Position numbers and translations under genes: made by a program. DNA of 16,931 nucleotides from RGIG464 sp045643185. GTDB taxonomy: Bacteria; Myxococcota_A; Bradymonadia; UBA4248. Shown here piece by piece: positions 6,874 through 16,200 of this stretch (within the stretch, counting starts at the first letter, position 1; the number at the start of each line of letters is the position of its first letter). A model generated the notes under the pieces. It was not told the DNA's origin. It made no database searches and saw only the letters and a program-made list of their open reading frames with translations. The DNA lies in assembly GCA_045643185.1 (NCBI GenBank), contig JAZUKH010000108.1:1-16931 (forward strand). Direction: 5' to 3'.

Positions 6874-7335
6874 ATGGCAGATTCGTCAGCACTTCGTACG
6901 TTTGATCCGCTTCTCAGCTCATCATTTGGTGTCACGCTTTCCGTGGGTGGCGCAGCCGTTGGTAACTTCGCTGCTGTCGACGGTCTTAGCGTTGAACATG
7001 AAATGATCGAATGCCGTGATTCGGCTTGCCCCAACAGAGTTGTTTATCGTCAGGGCCGTGCCAAACCCGCTCGCGTGACCTTCAAACGCGGTATGCTCGT
7101 TGGTTGCTCGAACAACATCCTTTTCAACTGGATCTCCAAAGCCCAGAATGAAAAAGTTGACCCCATCGACATTCAGGTCTCCATCGGCGGCAAAGAAGGC
7201 GAAGGCAAGAAAAATACCCTTACGCTCAACGATTGCATGCCCACTAAATGGTCGCTTTCCTCTCTCGAAGGCACCTCGAATTCGGCACTCATGGAATCTT
7301 TCGAAGTCGTTGTTTCTTCGATTTCGAACTCCTAA
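6874..7335 (+). CDS. Contractile-tail tube protein (T4 gp19 / phage tail region family)
   Basis: A 153-residue protein that fits the T4 gp19-like tail tube family, used for inner tubes of phage tails and extracellular contractile injection systems and structurally related to Hcp. The family path is visible in order: F-G-V-T-L-S-V-G-G near residue 18, V-G-N-F-A-A-V-D-G-L-S-V-E-H-E at 29-43, Y-R-Q-G-R at 58-62, V-T-F-K-R-G-M at 68-74, NILFNWI (81-87), then C-M-P-T-K-W-S near 121-127 and a final L-M-E-S-F-E-V-V-V strand at 139-147. The gene stands alone, with promoter, perfect AGGAGG and terminator; no sheath, baseplate, spike or ATPase gene is nearby. Four cysteines (47, 52, 78, 121) are unusual for a tube subunit. 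It may supply a remote injection system, or be a repurposed tube protein that self-assembles. Confidence 0.85.
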   Translation: MADSSALRTFDPLLSSSFGVTLSVGGAAVGNFAAVDGLSVEHEMIECRDSACPNRVVYRQGRAKPARVTFKRGMLVGCSNNILFNWISKAQNEKVDPIDIQVSIGGKEGEGKKNTLTLNDCMPTKWSLSSLEGTSNSALMESFEVVVSSISNS

Positions 7336-7352
7336 TTGCTGATCCAAGAATC

Positions 7353-7386
7353 AAAAAAGCCCGCGTTCATCGCGGGCTTTTTTTTT
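7353..7386. terminator. Bidirectional rho-independent terminator
   Basis: A6, stem GCCCGCG (7359-7365), loop TTCAT, stem CGCGGGC (7371-7377), then T9. It ends the tube gene 17 bases after its stop. Read on the minus strand it also has a T6 tract and can end topA, whose stop is about 150 bases away. Confidence 0.93.
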
Positions 7387-7492
7387 ACATCTGAACCGAT
7401 GTTGTCAGGAACAAGCGCGCTGAGCGTTCAAACTCGGTCAAGGCCTCGTCTTGCCCCTAAATGATGTCATCTTCCAATGTCGACCAGCTATC

Positions 7493-7529
7493 ACAATAAC
7501 GGCAATCTCTCACTGAATGCCGTCATTGT
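7493..7529. repeat. Imperfect hairpin after the topA stop
   Basis: ACAAT-AA-CGGCA (7493-7504) pairs with TGCCG-TC-ATTGT (7518-7529), with two central mismatches and a 13-base loop. It is 9 bases past the topA stop and has no U tract, so it may stabilise the 3' end of the mRNA rather than terminate it. Confidence 0.4.
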
Positions 7530-7537
7530 AAATGGGT

Positions 7538-9874
7538 TTAGTTCTCGTCGCCCTGGTTCTCTTCAATGTGTTCACTATAACCGCACTTCGGGCAGAGGTA
7601 CGATGAAACCTTCTGACGACGAACGATCTCGAGATTCTGCGCAACATTGTTCGCCGCGCAATCGGGACAAGGATGATCGGTCGGTTCATTCCAAGTCATG
7701 AAATCGCACTTCGGATAGTTGCTGCAACCATAGAAGATCTTGCCCTTCTTGCTGTGCTTTTTGACGATGTTACCGCCACACCCTTCGCGAGGACATTTCA
7801 CGTGAAGTGAAAGGCTTTCGGTGTGCTTACAAGCCGGGTAGTTCGTACAGGCGATGAACTTGCCATAACGACTGACCTTGATGACCAAGTCGCCGCCACA
7901 ATTCGGTTCCGGGCACTTGCCAAGTGGTTCGACGTTCTTGCGGATCAGCTCAATGGAACCGTCAGCATTTTCTTTGAAATCACTCGTGAATTTACAATCA
8001 GGATAGTTGCTGCAAGCCACGAAGCTGCCATTTTTGCCCCAACGAATGATGAGTTCGGCACCGCATTTTTCACATTTGAGCGACGTCGCTTTGGACTCAG
8101 CTTTGAGGTTAGGCAGCTTTTCTTCGGCGTCCTTAACCTCTTTTTCGAAGGGTTTATAGAACTTGTCGACAGCTTTGACCCAGTCGAGTCCGCCTTCCGC
8201 GATGTTATCGAGCCAGGTTTCCATGTTACCGGTAAATTCCGGATTCATGATGTCGGCAAAACCAGTGATGAGAAGCGCCGTCACGCGTTCGCCGAGCTCG
8301 GTCGGGAACAAGGTGTTCTTCTTCATCTCGACGTATTTCTTTTCCTGAATGTTTGAAATGATCGTCGCATAAGTTGACGGTCGACCAATGTTGGTATCGG
8401 TCAGCAGCTGGATGAATTCAGCTTCGGTGTAACGACGAGGCGGCTGCGTGGCTTTCTGGGTGCTCAACACGTCGAGACATTCAAGCGGGTCGCCGACCTT
8501 CATTTCAGGCAGCGAAACGTCGTTGTCGGTCGCGCCACCATACACTTTGCGGAAACCTTCGAATTTGGGGATCGAACCGGAAAGTTTATAGGTCAAGTCG
8601 CCATTTTCGATATAAACCGTGGTCGTGTCATTGACGGCCTGCGCCATTTGTGACGCGACAAAGCGTTTCCAAATGAGGGTGTAGAGTTTAAGTGCGTCAG
8701 CGGGCAAAACATGGGCGAGTGATTCAGGCGTACGCGTTACATCCGTAGGACGAATGGCTTCGTGTGCATCCTGAATGATCGGCGCGTCCTTCTTAGACGT
8801 TTTCTTTTTGCCGCTTCCCTCGTAGTGATTGGGCTTTTCGGGCATATAAGCTTTGCCGTAGGTGTCTTGAATGAACTGACGACAATCGCTGATCGCCTGG
8901 TCGGACACACGCACCGAGTCTGTACGGTGATAAGTAATCAAACCGCTTTCGAGGGCGGCACCTTCGAAGTGGCCTTCAAAGAGTTTTTGCGCCACATCCA
9001 TCGTCTTTTTGGACGTGAACTTGTAAACAGAAGACGCTTTGGAGCTCATGGTACTCGTCGTGAACGGCGGTTCAGGGCGAATCGACTTGCTCTGGCGCTT
9101 CACTTCTTTGACGCTGAACGGCGCGGCTTTAGAGCGTGCCACAATGGCTTTTGCCTGAGCTTCGTTGGCAATGACACCTTTCGGATGATATTTTTCGACG
9201 TTCGAGGCATCCTGGTAGATCGTTTTATCGCCGTCTGAAGCCAATTCCGCTTTGATCTTGCACCCAGTCGGTGTCTTCAAACTCGCCAAAATTTCCCAGA
9301 ACTCGATCGGTTGATAATTACGGATCTCGTTTTCGCGATCGACGATGAGGCGAACGGCCACCGACTGAACACGACCAGCGGAAAGCTGTTTTTGAACTTT
9401 CTTCCACAAGATCGGGCTGATGCTGTAACCCACCAATCGGTCCACGATACGGCGTGCCTGCTGGCTATTGAACATATTTTCGTCGAGTTGACCGGGGTTG
9501 GCCAACTGCGTCCGAAATTCTTTCTCGTTGATCTCTTTACAACCAATTCTAAAGATCGGTTTGTTCGGGCACACTTTACGGATCACGTCCGCCACGTGCC
9601 ACGCGATCGCTTCGCCTTCACGATCAGGGTCGGTTGCAAGATAAACAGCCGGCGCATCCACACACGCTGCTTTGATATCATCAATGATCTTTTTCTTCTT
9701 CGAGATCTGTTGATACTGTGGTTTGTAGCCGTGTTCGATATCAATAGCCATCTTCTTTGACGGCAGATCGATGATGTGACCCGTGCTGGCCAGAAGTTTG
9801 TAATCTTTGCCGAGAAACTTCTCGACCGTTCTAACTTTATTGGGCGATTCAAGAATGATGAGTGGTTTGGACAT
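7538..9874 (-). CDS. topA: DNA topoisomerase I (type IA)
   Basis: Relaxes negative supercoils behind RNA polymerase by cutting one DNA strand through a 5'-phosphotyrosine. The 778 residues start with a Toprim domain: IILESPNKVRTVEKFLG at 6-22, with Glu9, and the acidic metal site DPDREGE at 82-88. The strand-passage core carries SAGRVQSVAVRLI at 165-177 and the active site ITYHRTDS with Tyr315. HEAIRPTD (371-378) and IGRPSTYATII (496-506) follow as usual. The C-terminus has three Topo-type C4 zinc fingers (Cys601/604/621/627, 654/659/676/682, 694/699/717/723) and a fourth CxxC...CxxC unit (736/739/761/764). The start at 9874 is chosen for the GAGGAA a few bases upstream; a longer frame to 9931 has no such site. 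It appears monocistronic. Confidence 0.97.
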   Translation of the reverse strand: MSKPLIILESPNKVRTVEKFLGKDYKLLASTGHIIDLPSKKMAIDIEHGYKPQYQQISKKKKIIDDIKAACVDAPAVYLATDPDREGEAIAWHVADVIRKVCPNKPIFRIGCKEINEKEFRTQLANPGQLDENMFNSQQARRIVDRLVGYSISPILWKKVQKQLSAGRVQSVAVRLIVDRENEIRNYQPIEFWEILASLKTPTGCKIKAELASDGDKTIYQDASNVEKYHPKGVIANEAQAKAIVARSKAAPFSVKEVKRQSKSIRPEPPFTTSTMSSKASSVYKFTSKKTMDVAQKLFEGHFEGAALESGLITYHRTDSVRVSDQAISDCRQFIQDTYGKAYMPEKPNHYEGSGKKKTSKKDAPIIQDAHEAIRPTDVTRTPESLAHVLPADALKLYTLIWKRFVASQMAQAVNDTTTVYIENGDLTYKLSGSIPKFEGFRKVYGGATDNDVSLPEMKVGDPLECLDVLSTQKATQPPRRYTEAEFIQLLTDTNIGRPSTYATIISNIQEKKYVEMKKNTLFPTELGERVTALLITGFADIMNPEFTGNMETWLDNIAEGGLDWVKAVDKFYKPFEKEVKDAEEKLPNLKAESKATSLKCEKCGAELIIRWGKNGSFVACSNYPDCKFTSDFKENADGSIELIRKNVEPLGKCPEPNCGGDLVIKVSRYGKFIACTNYPACKHTESLSLHVKCPREGCGGNIVKKHSKKGKIFYGCSNYPKCDFMTWNEPTDHPCPDCAANNVAQNLEIVRRQKVSSYLCPKCGYSEHIEENQGDEN

Positions 9875-9885
9875 TATTTCCTCAC

Positions 9886-9908
9886 AAAAAAGGCGAAAAC
9901 GCTTTTTT
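9886..9908 (-). promoter_or_regulatory. Terminator-like hairpin in the topA leader
   Basis: On the minus strand AAAAAAGCG pairs with CGC-C-TTTTTT around a TTTT loop, so a hairpin with a T6 tract ends about 11 bases before the topA ATG, touching the GAGGAA. It could be a weak attenuator or could shield the ribosome binding site. This is inferred from structure only. Confidence 0.3.
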
Positions 9909-9963
9909 GGCTTTACCGCACTGGAGAACAAATATCAAGTCGCGATGATAAACCGGGGCAAGT

Positions 9964-9991
9964 ATGCTACACACTTTTGCGCTCGTGACAA
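9964..9991 (-). promoter_or_regulatory. Candidate topA promoter
   Basis: Minus strand TTGTCA (9991-9986) and TAGCAT (9969-9964) are 16 bases apart. A second option is TTGATA with TAAAGC, 17 bases apart, closer to the gene. Neither is strong; a supercoiling-sensitive promoter would be expected for topA. Confidence 0.3.
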
Positions 9992-10010
9992 GGTTAATCG
10001 GCGATTTTTG

Positions 10011-10032
10011 GCCAAAAAACTCGGTTTTTGGC
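10011..10032. repeat. Perfect 8-bp hairpin upstream of topA
   Basis: GCCAAAAA (10011-10018) and TTTTTGGC (10025-10032) flank the loop ACTCGG. The left half is itself part of the palindrome TTTTTGGCCAAAAA (10005-10018). It lies upstream of the topA promoter candidate and has no known role. Confidence 0.55.
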
Positions 10033-10058
10033 ATGACAAGTTGGGAAAACGGGGCGGC

Positions 10059-10121
10059 GGCGTATCGAGCGAAGCGAGATAGCCGACGCGCGTCTGGCGT
10101 ATTTCGCGAAGCGAAATAGCC
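10059..10121. repeat. Two tandem mini-hairpins sharing the dispersed-element frame
   Basis: Two 26-base palindromes (10059-10084 and 10096-10121) both start GGCGTAT and end ATAGCC, with the shared loop region GCGAAGCGA but different stem bases. They are separated by the palindrome GACGCGCGTC (10085-10094). The frame matches the inner arms of the three long copies (GGCGTATTT...AAATAGCC). The word GAGCGAAGCGAG recurs at 16768-16779. Confidence 0.7.
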
Positions 10122-10141
10122 AGCGCCCTTCCATAAAAACG

Positions 10142-10171
10142 AAAAAAGCCGCACCACTGACGTGATGCGGC
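10142..10171 (-). terminator. Rho-independent terminator of the giant lipoprotein gene
   Basis: On the minus strand GCCGCATCAC and GTGGTGCGGC form a 10-bp stem (one T-G pair) around the loop GTCA, followed by six T (10147-10142). It lies about 80 bases after the stop codon at 10254. Confidence 0.85.
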
Positions 10172-10253
10172 TTTCGGCGTTTTGCCTGCCAAGCACGTAC
10201 ATTATAAAACGCGCAAACGTGCATGGCAAGCGTGGGATGATATGAAAGCGCGA

Positions 10254-13200
10254 TTAGCCCTCATCCTTATCAACCGGGTCAGTCGATTCTTCCGGCTCTT
10301 CCTTGTCAGGCAAGACCGAACTATTGATCTCGGTGCACGTGCCTTTCAATTCGACATCATCGATACGGAGCATCTTGAAGCCACCCTTCGAGTCATCGCT
10401 ATCGGATTCGATAGAGAACCCGTTGGTCAGGCCTTTTTTGCCGCTCGTGAGGGTCGTCCATTCGCCATCGAGCGTCTTGATATGTTCCGTTCCCGCGTCG
10501 GTCACGATCGAAAGATCACGACCGTCGCTGTAGACCTTCAATGTGACCTGATAGTTCTCGCAGTTGGAAAGCGAAGGCGGATAGATCGTGATCTTACCTT
10601 TATTGAGAATGTTAACCCCGAGACCACCGATCTCGCCATTGGTACCAGCGACCATCTTAACGACGGCATTATTGTAACTCGCCTCCGTGGACACGACGAT
10701 GCGAGCATCGCTGCTTACCGAGCCGGTATCAGCTTTGACGCCAACGCCATGGGCGAGGTTGTCGAAGACAGAGATCGACGGACCAGGCGGCAGATAGGAC
10801 TCTTTGTTGTTGAAATAACCGTTGCCATTGTCGAAACTCGTCCAGATAGCAAGCGTTTTTTCGACTTTCTTAGCATTGCAGATCGACTCGGTGTTGGCGA
10901 GGCAACCGGGGTTGTCACAATGTCCATCGCAAACGTTGGAGACAAGGCCCTGATAGCATTCTGCAAGTGCATGCGCAGCATCATTCTTCGCTTGCATCGT
11001 TGAAGTCGAGTCGTCATTAACCTCTTTCATTTTCGCTCGTTTATCCGCGCAGGCGTCCGCAACTTCGCCTTCTGACGCACAGACGCTGATGGCACGGTTA
11101 TCGAGACAAGCTTTGTCTTTGCATTCCTTGATGCTACAGAAATCGTTCGTCACGCCATAATTTGCGTCAGTGTCCTTGGTGCAAACGACTTCAGGATTAT
11201 TTACGCAGGCGTCCGAACATTTTTTATCTTTGCAGTTTTTGAGGGCATCACGCAGGATCTCTTCTTTCGAGGCTTTCAGGTACTTAGAAACGAAAGCATT
11301 ATCCTTACAAACGACGAGTGAATCGTCGTTTTTGCATTTATCTTCTTTGCAGCGATTGTTTCTATCACGGCTGGAAGCGCTCCAGTTGCCACCCAAGCAA
11401 TAAAGATTGAGCTGTTTGTCAGCTTCTTCTTTGGACTTGAGCTTGGCTTCCGTCAGAACACGCGTGCAAACGCTACGTTCCTGTTTGAATTCCTCGAGCG
11501 TTTTGCCTTCGTAATTGTATTGAGGCGCATTCGCTTCCGTGATGGGCGCGCGATAGGCATACCAAAGCGAATCGATGTTATAGGCCTTGCCATCCATCGT
11601 GCCTTTACCGTCCATATAGCCGTTGACGATGGTCGACGCTTCGCAGGCGCCCGTTTTGCAGGTCTCAGCGGAGGTGCCGTTCATCGTGAAACGCCCAACC
11701 GCGTTGGCAACCACACCGAGCGTCTTGTATTTCGTCTCGGCCAGGTTGGCGATCTCATTGTCACCCGACTCGAGCGCGCCTTGACAAAGGGTGAGCAATT
11801 CATCCTTCGAGAATTTGACGACGAGCAGGTTGATGTCTTTCGTAATGAGTTTGTCGCACTTGATCAGACTCTGGATGATGCCATTGTTGTCAACGCCCAA
11901 CAAACTGCCGATGATATCGTAGATGAGTTCGCCATAAGCGAGGTTGAACGAAACGCCCGTCATTTCAAGCTGATCGACGTTATTGACGAGTGCGGCTTCT
12001 TTCCAGGTGCCAGTCACTGCGGTGAAACCAGGATTCGTCTTGATACCGAGCGCTTTGTAATTGAGCCCGGTGTAATCGATGCGGCCTTTTAACTTGTTGT
12101 TGACGTTAACGTCGGCATCTTCGAAGCTGACGATGCCCTGAAGTTCAACGAACTGAGCTTTGTCGAAGATCTCACAGACGTTGGACTCGATCTCGTCGAA
12201 CGTTGAACCGATCCAACCATCGACCAAGTTCTTCAACAGGTCGACGAGTTTGTTGGCGAGGTCAGCTGCTGTGATTTTGCCAACGAGCGGAAGCGAGACG
12301 CCCTGCTGCGAATAATAGAAGAACTTACCGCAAATGCAGCCACAGTGCTCGTAACGCGACATATCGCCGAACTCGCCCGGGCAGACTTCGCTCAAGACGC
12401 GGCTCGCGCCATCATCGGACTTGCAGAAGAAACCGACGCATTTGTTGTCACGTTCATCCAAATTGATGATGTATTCCTTCAACAGGGTAGCAATTTTGGC
12501 ACCCGGAGTATTATCGGAGCCCAGGAACGAGATATAGCCCTGCGCAACCTTGGTCAGCATATCGTTGATCTTGGTGCCAGAGAGCATGAGGCCACCGAAG
12601 TCGTACACAGAGCTGATGTTGTACGCATCGCCCGTCACGGTCATGGGGATCTCGTTCATCGTGATGGTCGTTTCGACCTGGTTTTTGCATTCTTGTGGCA
12701 GTTCATCAAAAGGTGTGTCAGCAAGGCCACCGCAGGTAACCGGCAACGATTTGCGGATCGGGAACTTGACACCTTCGGTGCAGCCATAGCCAAGAACATT
12801 GTCATTCTCGCCCAACGCGACGGCGTAGATCACCATCGAATCGTGCGGATTAGCGACTTGGATCGAAGCTTTGTAGTTGACGTTCTCGGCTGTCTGATCC
12901 GCTGTATCGGGCATAATATCGCAGATCGGCGTGAAGTTCCCCGGATTGAAAGACGCGCACGAAGCAGCACGGTCACCATAGGGGAAAGTCTTATCACACG
13001 TGTTATAATCGCCAGAACCGACGTAGTATCTGACTTCCTTAATGGTTTGCGCCCCCAGGCGTTTGACGAATGAATCCGACTTTTTGGCCATCACGTTGAG
13101 CTGATTACCCGGCATTTCTTTGTTATCGATCACCGACTCAGCCTGCGTGTTGATGACGACGCTTTGCGGCGTCATGGCGCATTTACCCGGTTCCGTACAG

Positions 13201-16200
13201 GAATAGATGTTGGGGAACATCACATTGACGCGATACGTCGCGACTTTGGAGCCTGTATTGAGCGTCTGAGTAGCGATGCCTTCGCCGTCGAGTGTCGTGC
13301 GTTCACCCGAAATGGTGCCGTCGGCGCCTTCGCCCTTGTCGAGCGTCCAAACCAAACGGCCACTTGCCGGCACGACTTCGCTACCATCGAACCAGACGAG
13401 CTGGGCACGAACTTTTTCTTTCGAGTTGATCGAAGCCGTGCGCGTCAGATCGCCATCAATGATCTGAAGATCGAGACAGCCTTTATCAGGCAACGCCATA
13501 CCGAGATTACATGACTTGATCTTCTCGGCGAAATCATCCGCAGCGCCCGATTCAGCCACAACAGCTTTGGCGCATTCGATGAAGCCGGGGGTACAAAGCG
13601 CCCCTTCACCAGCCGGGTATTTCGTATTCACGACATAGCCGTCGATGGCGAGTTCGGCAACATCGTCGCTATTGCATTTTTCACTGCCGAGCGGATGTTC
13701 ATCGCCATTTTTGTCTACGCAGACGGCACCGCAGTTGTGTTCATCCGTCGCAGGATCGCACGCAGGCTTGCTCGGCTCACCGGTCGGACCGCCAACGGAG
13801 CCCGTGTAGTTCTCGGTCGTGATCTTGAAGTAACCCTGGCTCGCGATCTTATTACCCTCGTCATCCACGAGGTTCGGGTGATACGGAATCAGGTAATACG
13901 TCGAGCCATAGCCGGTGCCAGTGTAAAACTCGTTCGAAGCCACGCCGTCAGCGTTCGACTCGGTCTTGGTCGACTTCATCACCGCGTTGTTAAAGGACGA
14001 GGCACCGCGAACGAGTTTCCAGTACACGTTTGTGCCGGAATACGTCACCGACGCTTCATCATCAGATTTTTTATGGCGCACCACACGGACGCTGTTGATG
14101 AGCGTCTTGACGATCGGCGCCTTAATATCGGTCGAACCAATGAACTCGAACTCAACATCACCGACGCTCGGATCCTTTGCCGGCATATCGGCAGGCGGTG
14201 TATCGAGAGCCTCTTTCAGTTCAACGTCGCTCGGGCTATCGCCCTCGCCCGACGGTATATTAACATTATAATTAATGTGAACCGGCAAATACTTCGGATG
14301 AGCCTTGTCATTCGTCACAAGCGCGTAATACGTGATGCTGTGACCAGTTCCCGTATTCATTTCCTTGCTCGTATCGCCCTGGTCATTGGTCTTCGACGAA
14401 GCTTCCGTCACGTCGCCCTTAAACGTCGCGTTATTCTTATCCCCGTCGGCGCCGACCAGTTCCCAGTTCACGGTCTGACCAGACTTTCCTTCGCCCGACG
14501 TTGTGTCAACAAGACGGACCATCAGATCCTCGATTTCTTCAATATTCGTCTCGTACAAACAAGATTCCTGGTACTGATCGCCATCATTGATCGAGCACAG
14601 GAACTTCGACGTCGCGGTATAGTTACCATCCGCGTCTTTAGTGCAACCCGCCAACGAAGGATCGACGTGACAAGGATCAGGCGGCACATCGGTCGTGCCG
14701 TCACCATCGGTATCAAACCCTGTAAAATACGAGTCACCCGACAGCGAGCATGTCGACACGCACGGCTCAACACATGCCGAAACGTACGACGCATCCACCA
14801 TGCCCTTCTCGGACCGACTGCTCGTCTCACAAGAATCCTTACAGTCGCTTTTGCACGCTTCCACGCTGGCGGGATCCGGTTCCGTCACGATCGTCACAAC
14901 TTCCTTGATGCCGTCACCATCCAGATCCGACATGACCTGTTCGCCATAAACGACTTTGCCGCCTTTCTCGCTGCAATCTTTTCCGTCGTCAGTAACCCAT
15001 AAATTGTGTTCATTCTTCTTCAGAACGCTTATTGGCTTACCATCAGCGCCCACGCACATATCGCTCGTCCAGATCTGCCAATTCCCGTTCTCATCCTGAA
15101 CGAGTTTGCAGATCCACGTGCCGTCCGGATCATAGCAATTCTCGTCAACGATGGCCTTCAGAGCCGGCTCGTCTTTAACGAGTGCATCGATCAAGGTTTT
15201 GGACGCTTCCGGCGTGAGCTGCAAACGACCTTTATCATCCGCAGAGATGTCCTTATCTTCAATTTTACTGAATTCATCGACTTTAAGCGACGCATCGGGC
15301 TCACCGTCGCCGTCGAAGTCGGCGCCGACCGGCGTTCCAGTCTCACCAAGCGTATCAGGCAGAATGAATGTCTTAATGTCATACGTGACCGGCGCAGCCA
15401 CCGCGTGGAAGAAATTCAAAAAGTACTGCGCGTTGTAATATTTCCCGGCCTGCAGCTGAACCTGCAAAATACCTTCGCTGTCCGTCTTGCCGCACGCATC
15501 GTCATTGCCTTTGCCGTCCAAGATCAACGCGTCATTGCCATCCTCATGGCCAACGAATTTCCAGCACACGGCTTCATTCGCGACAGGCACCATGATCGGC
15601 ACTCCAGCCGTCGACGAACCGCCCTCGGTCATCACCTTCACACCCAAATATTTTTTCGCCGAAACAAAAACCTGCTGCTGAAGTTCAGCCGTCGCAACCA
15701 TCGTTGCCGACGTTAATTCCGACACAAGATCCTTTGACCAAGAATCAAGTTTAGACGGGTCGTTCACGATCTTGTCTTTCCCAGACTCGGCGCCATCCTT
15801 AAAACCGGCTTCCGACTTGGTGGGAATGTGTTTCACATTGACCTCAAACCCCGCATAATCCGCCGCATTCGCATTCCAAACATTGACGTAATACATCGGT
15901 TTTGAGTCATTGTAGACCGTTCCGGTATGAATACGGAACTTGATGTGACCCTTGGACGACGTTTCGACGACCAGCATGTTTGAACGACTCTCGACCAGGG
16001 TTGCCCCACCGGCGTCACTTTCCGACCAGATCAGGGAAGCATTCGCATCTTTATCGTTCTTTTCCAGCACAATGACCGCACGCAACGACGTCGGAACAGA
16101 CGCTTCTTCAACATCGTTGTCCCACTGGTCTTTGTGTGCCGCTTCATTGATCTGAACTTCGACTTCGATGACCTCATTCGTAAAGGCTTCGAGCTTCTCG

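Larger units (their letters stand above)
9875..10253. other. Intergenic region between the lipoprotein gene and topA
   Basis: About 379 bases without a gene. It contains, going right to left on the minus strand: the terminator of the lipoprotein gene, two tandem mini-hairpins of the GGCGTAT...ATAGCC type, a GCCAAAAA/TTTTTGGC hairpin (10011-10032), a promoter candidate, and an A/T-rich hairpin next to the topA ribosome binding site. Confidence 0.65.

Noticed and set aside
10182..11003. Plus-strand open frame across the 3' end of the lipoprotein gene
   Set aside because: It overlaps the real gene on the other strand, has no ribosome binding site and its translation matches nothing recognisable.
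13695..15002. 435-codon plus-strand open frame inside the lipoprotein gene
   Set aside because: It lies fully antisense to the Ig-like region of the lipoprotein, and the translation is an Arg/Ile/His/Val-rich shadow without family features or signal.
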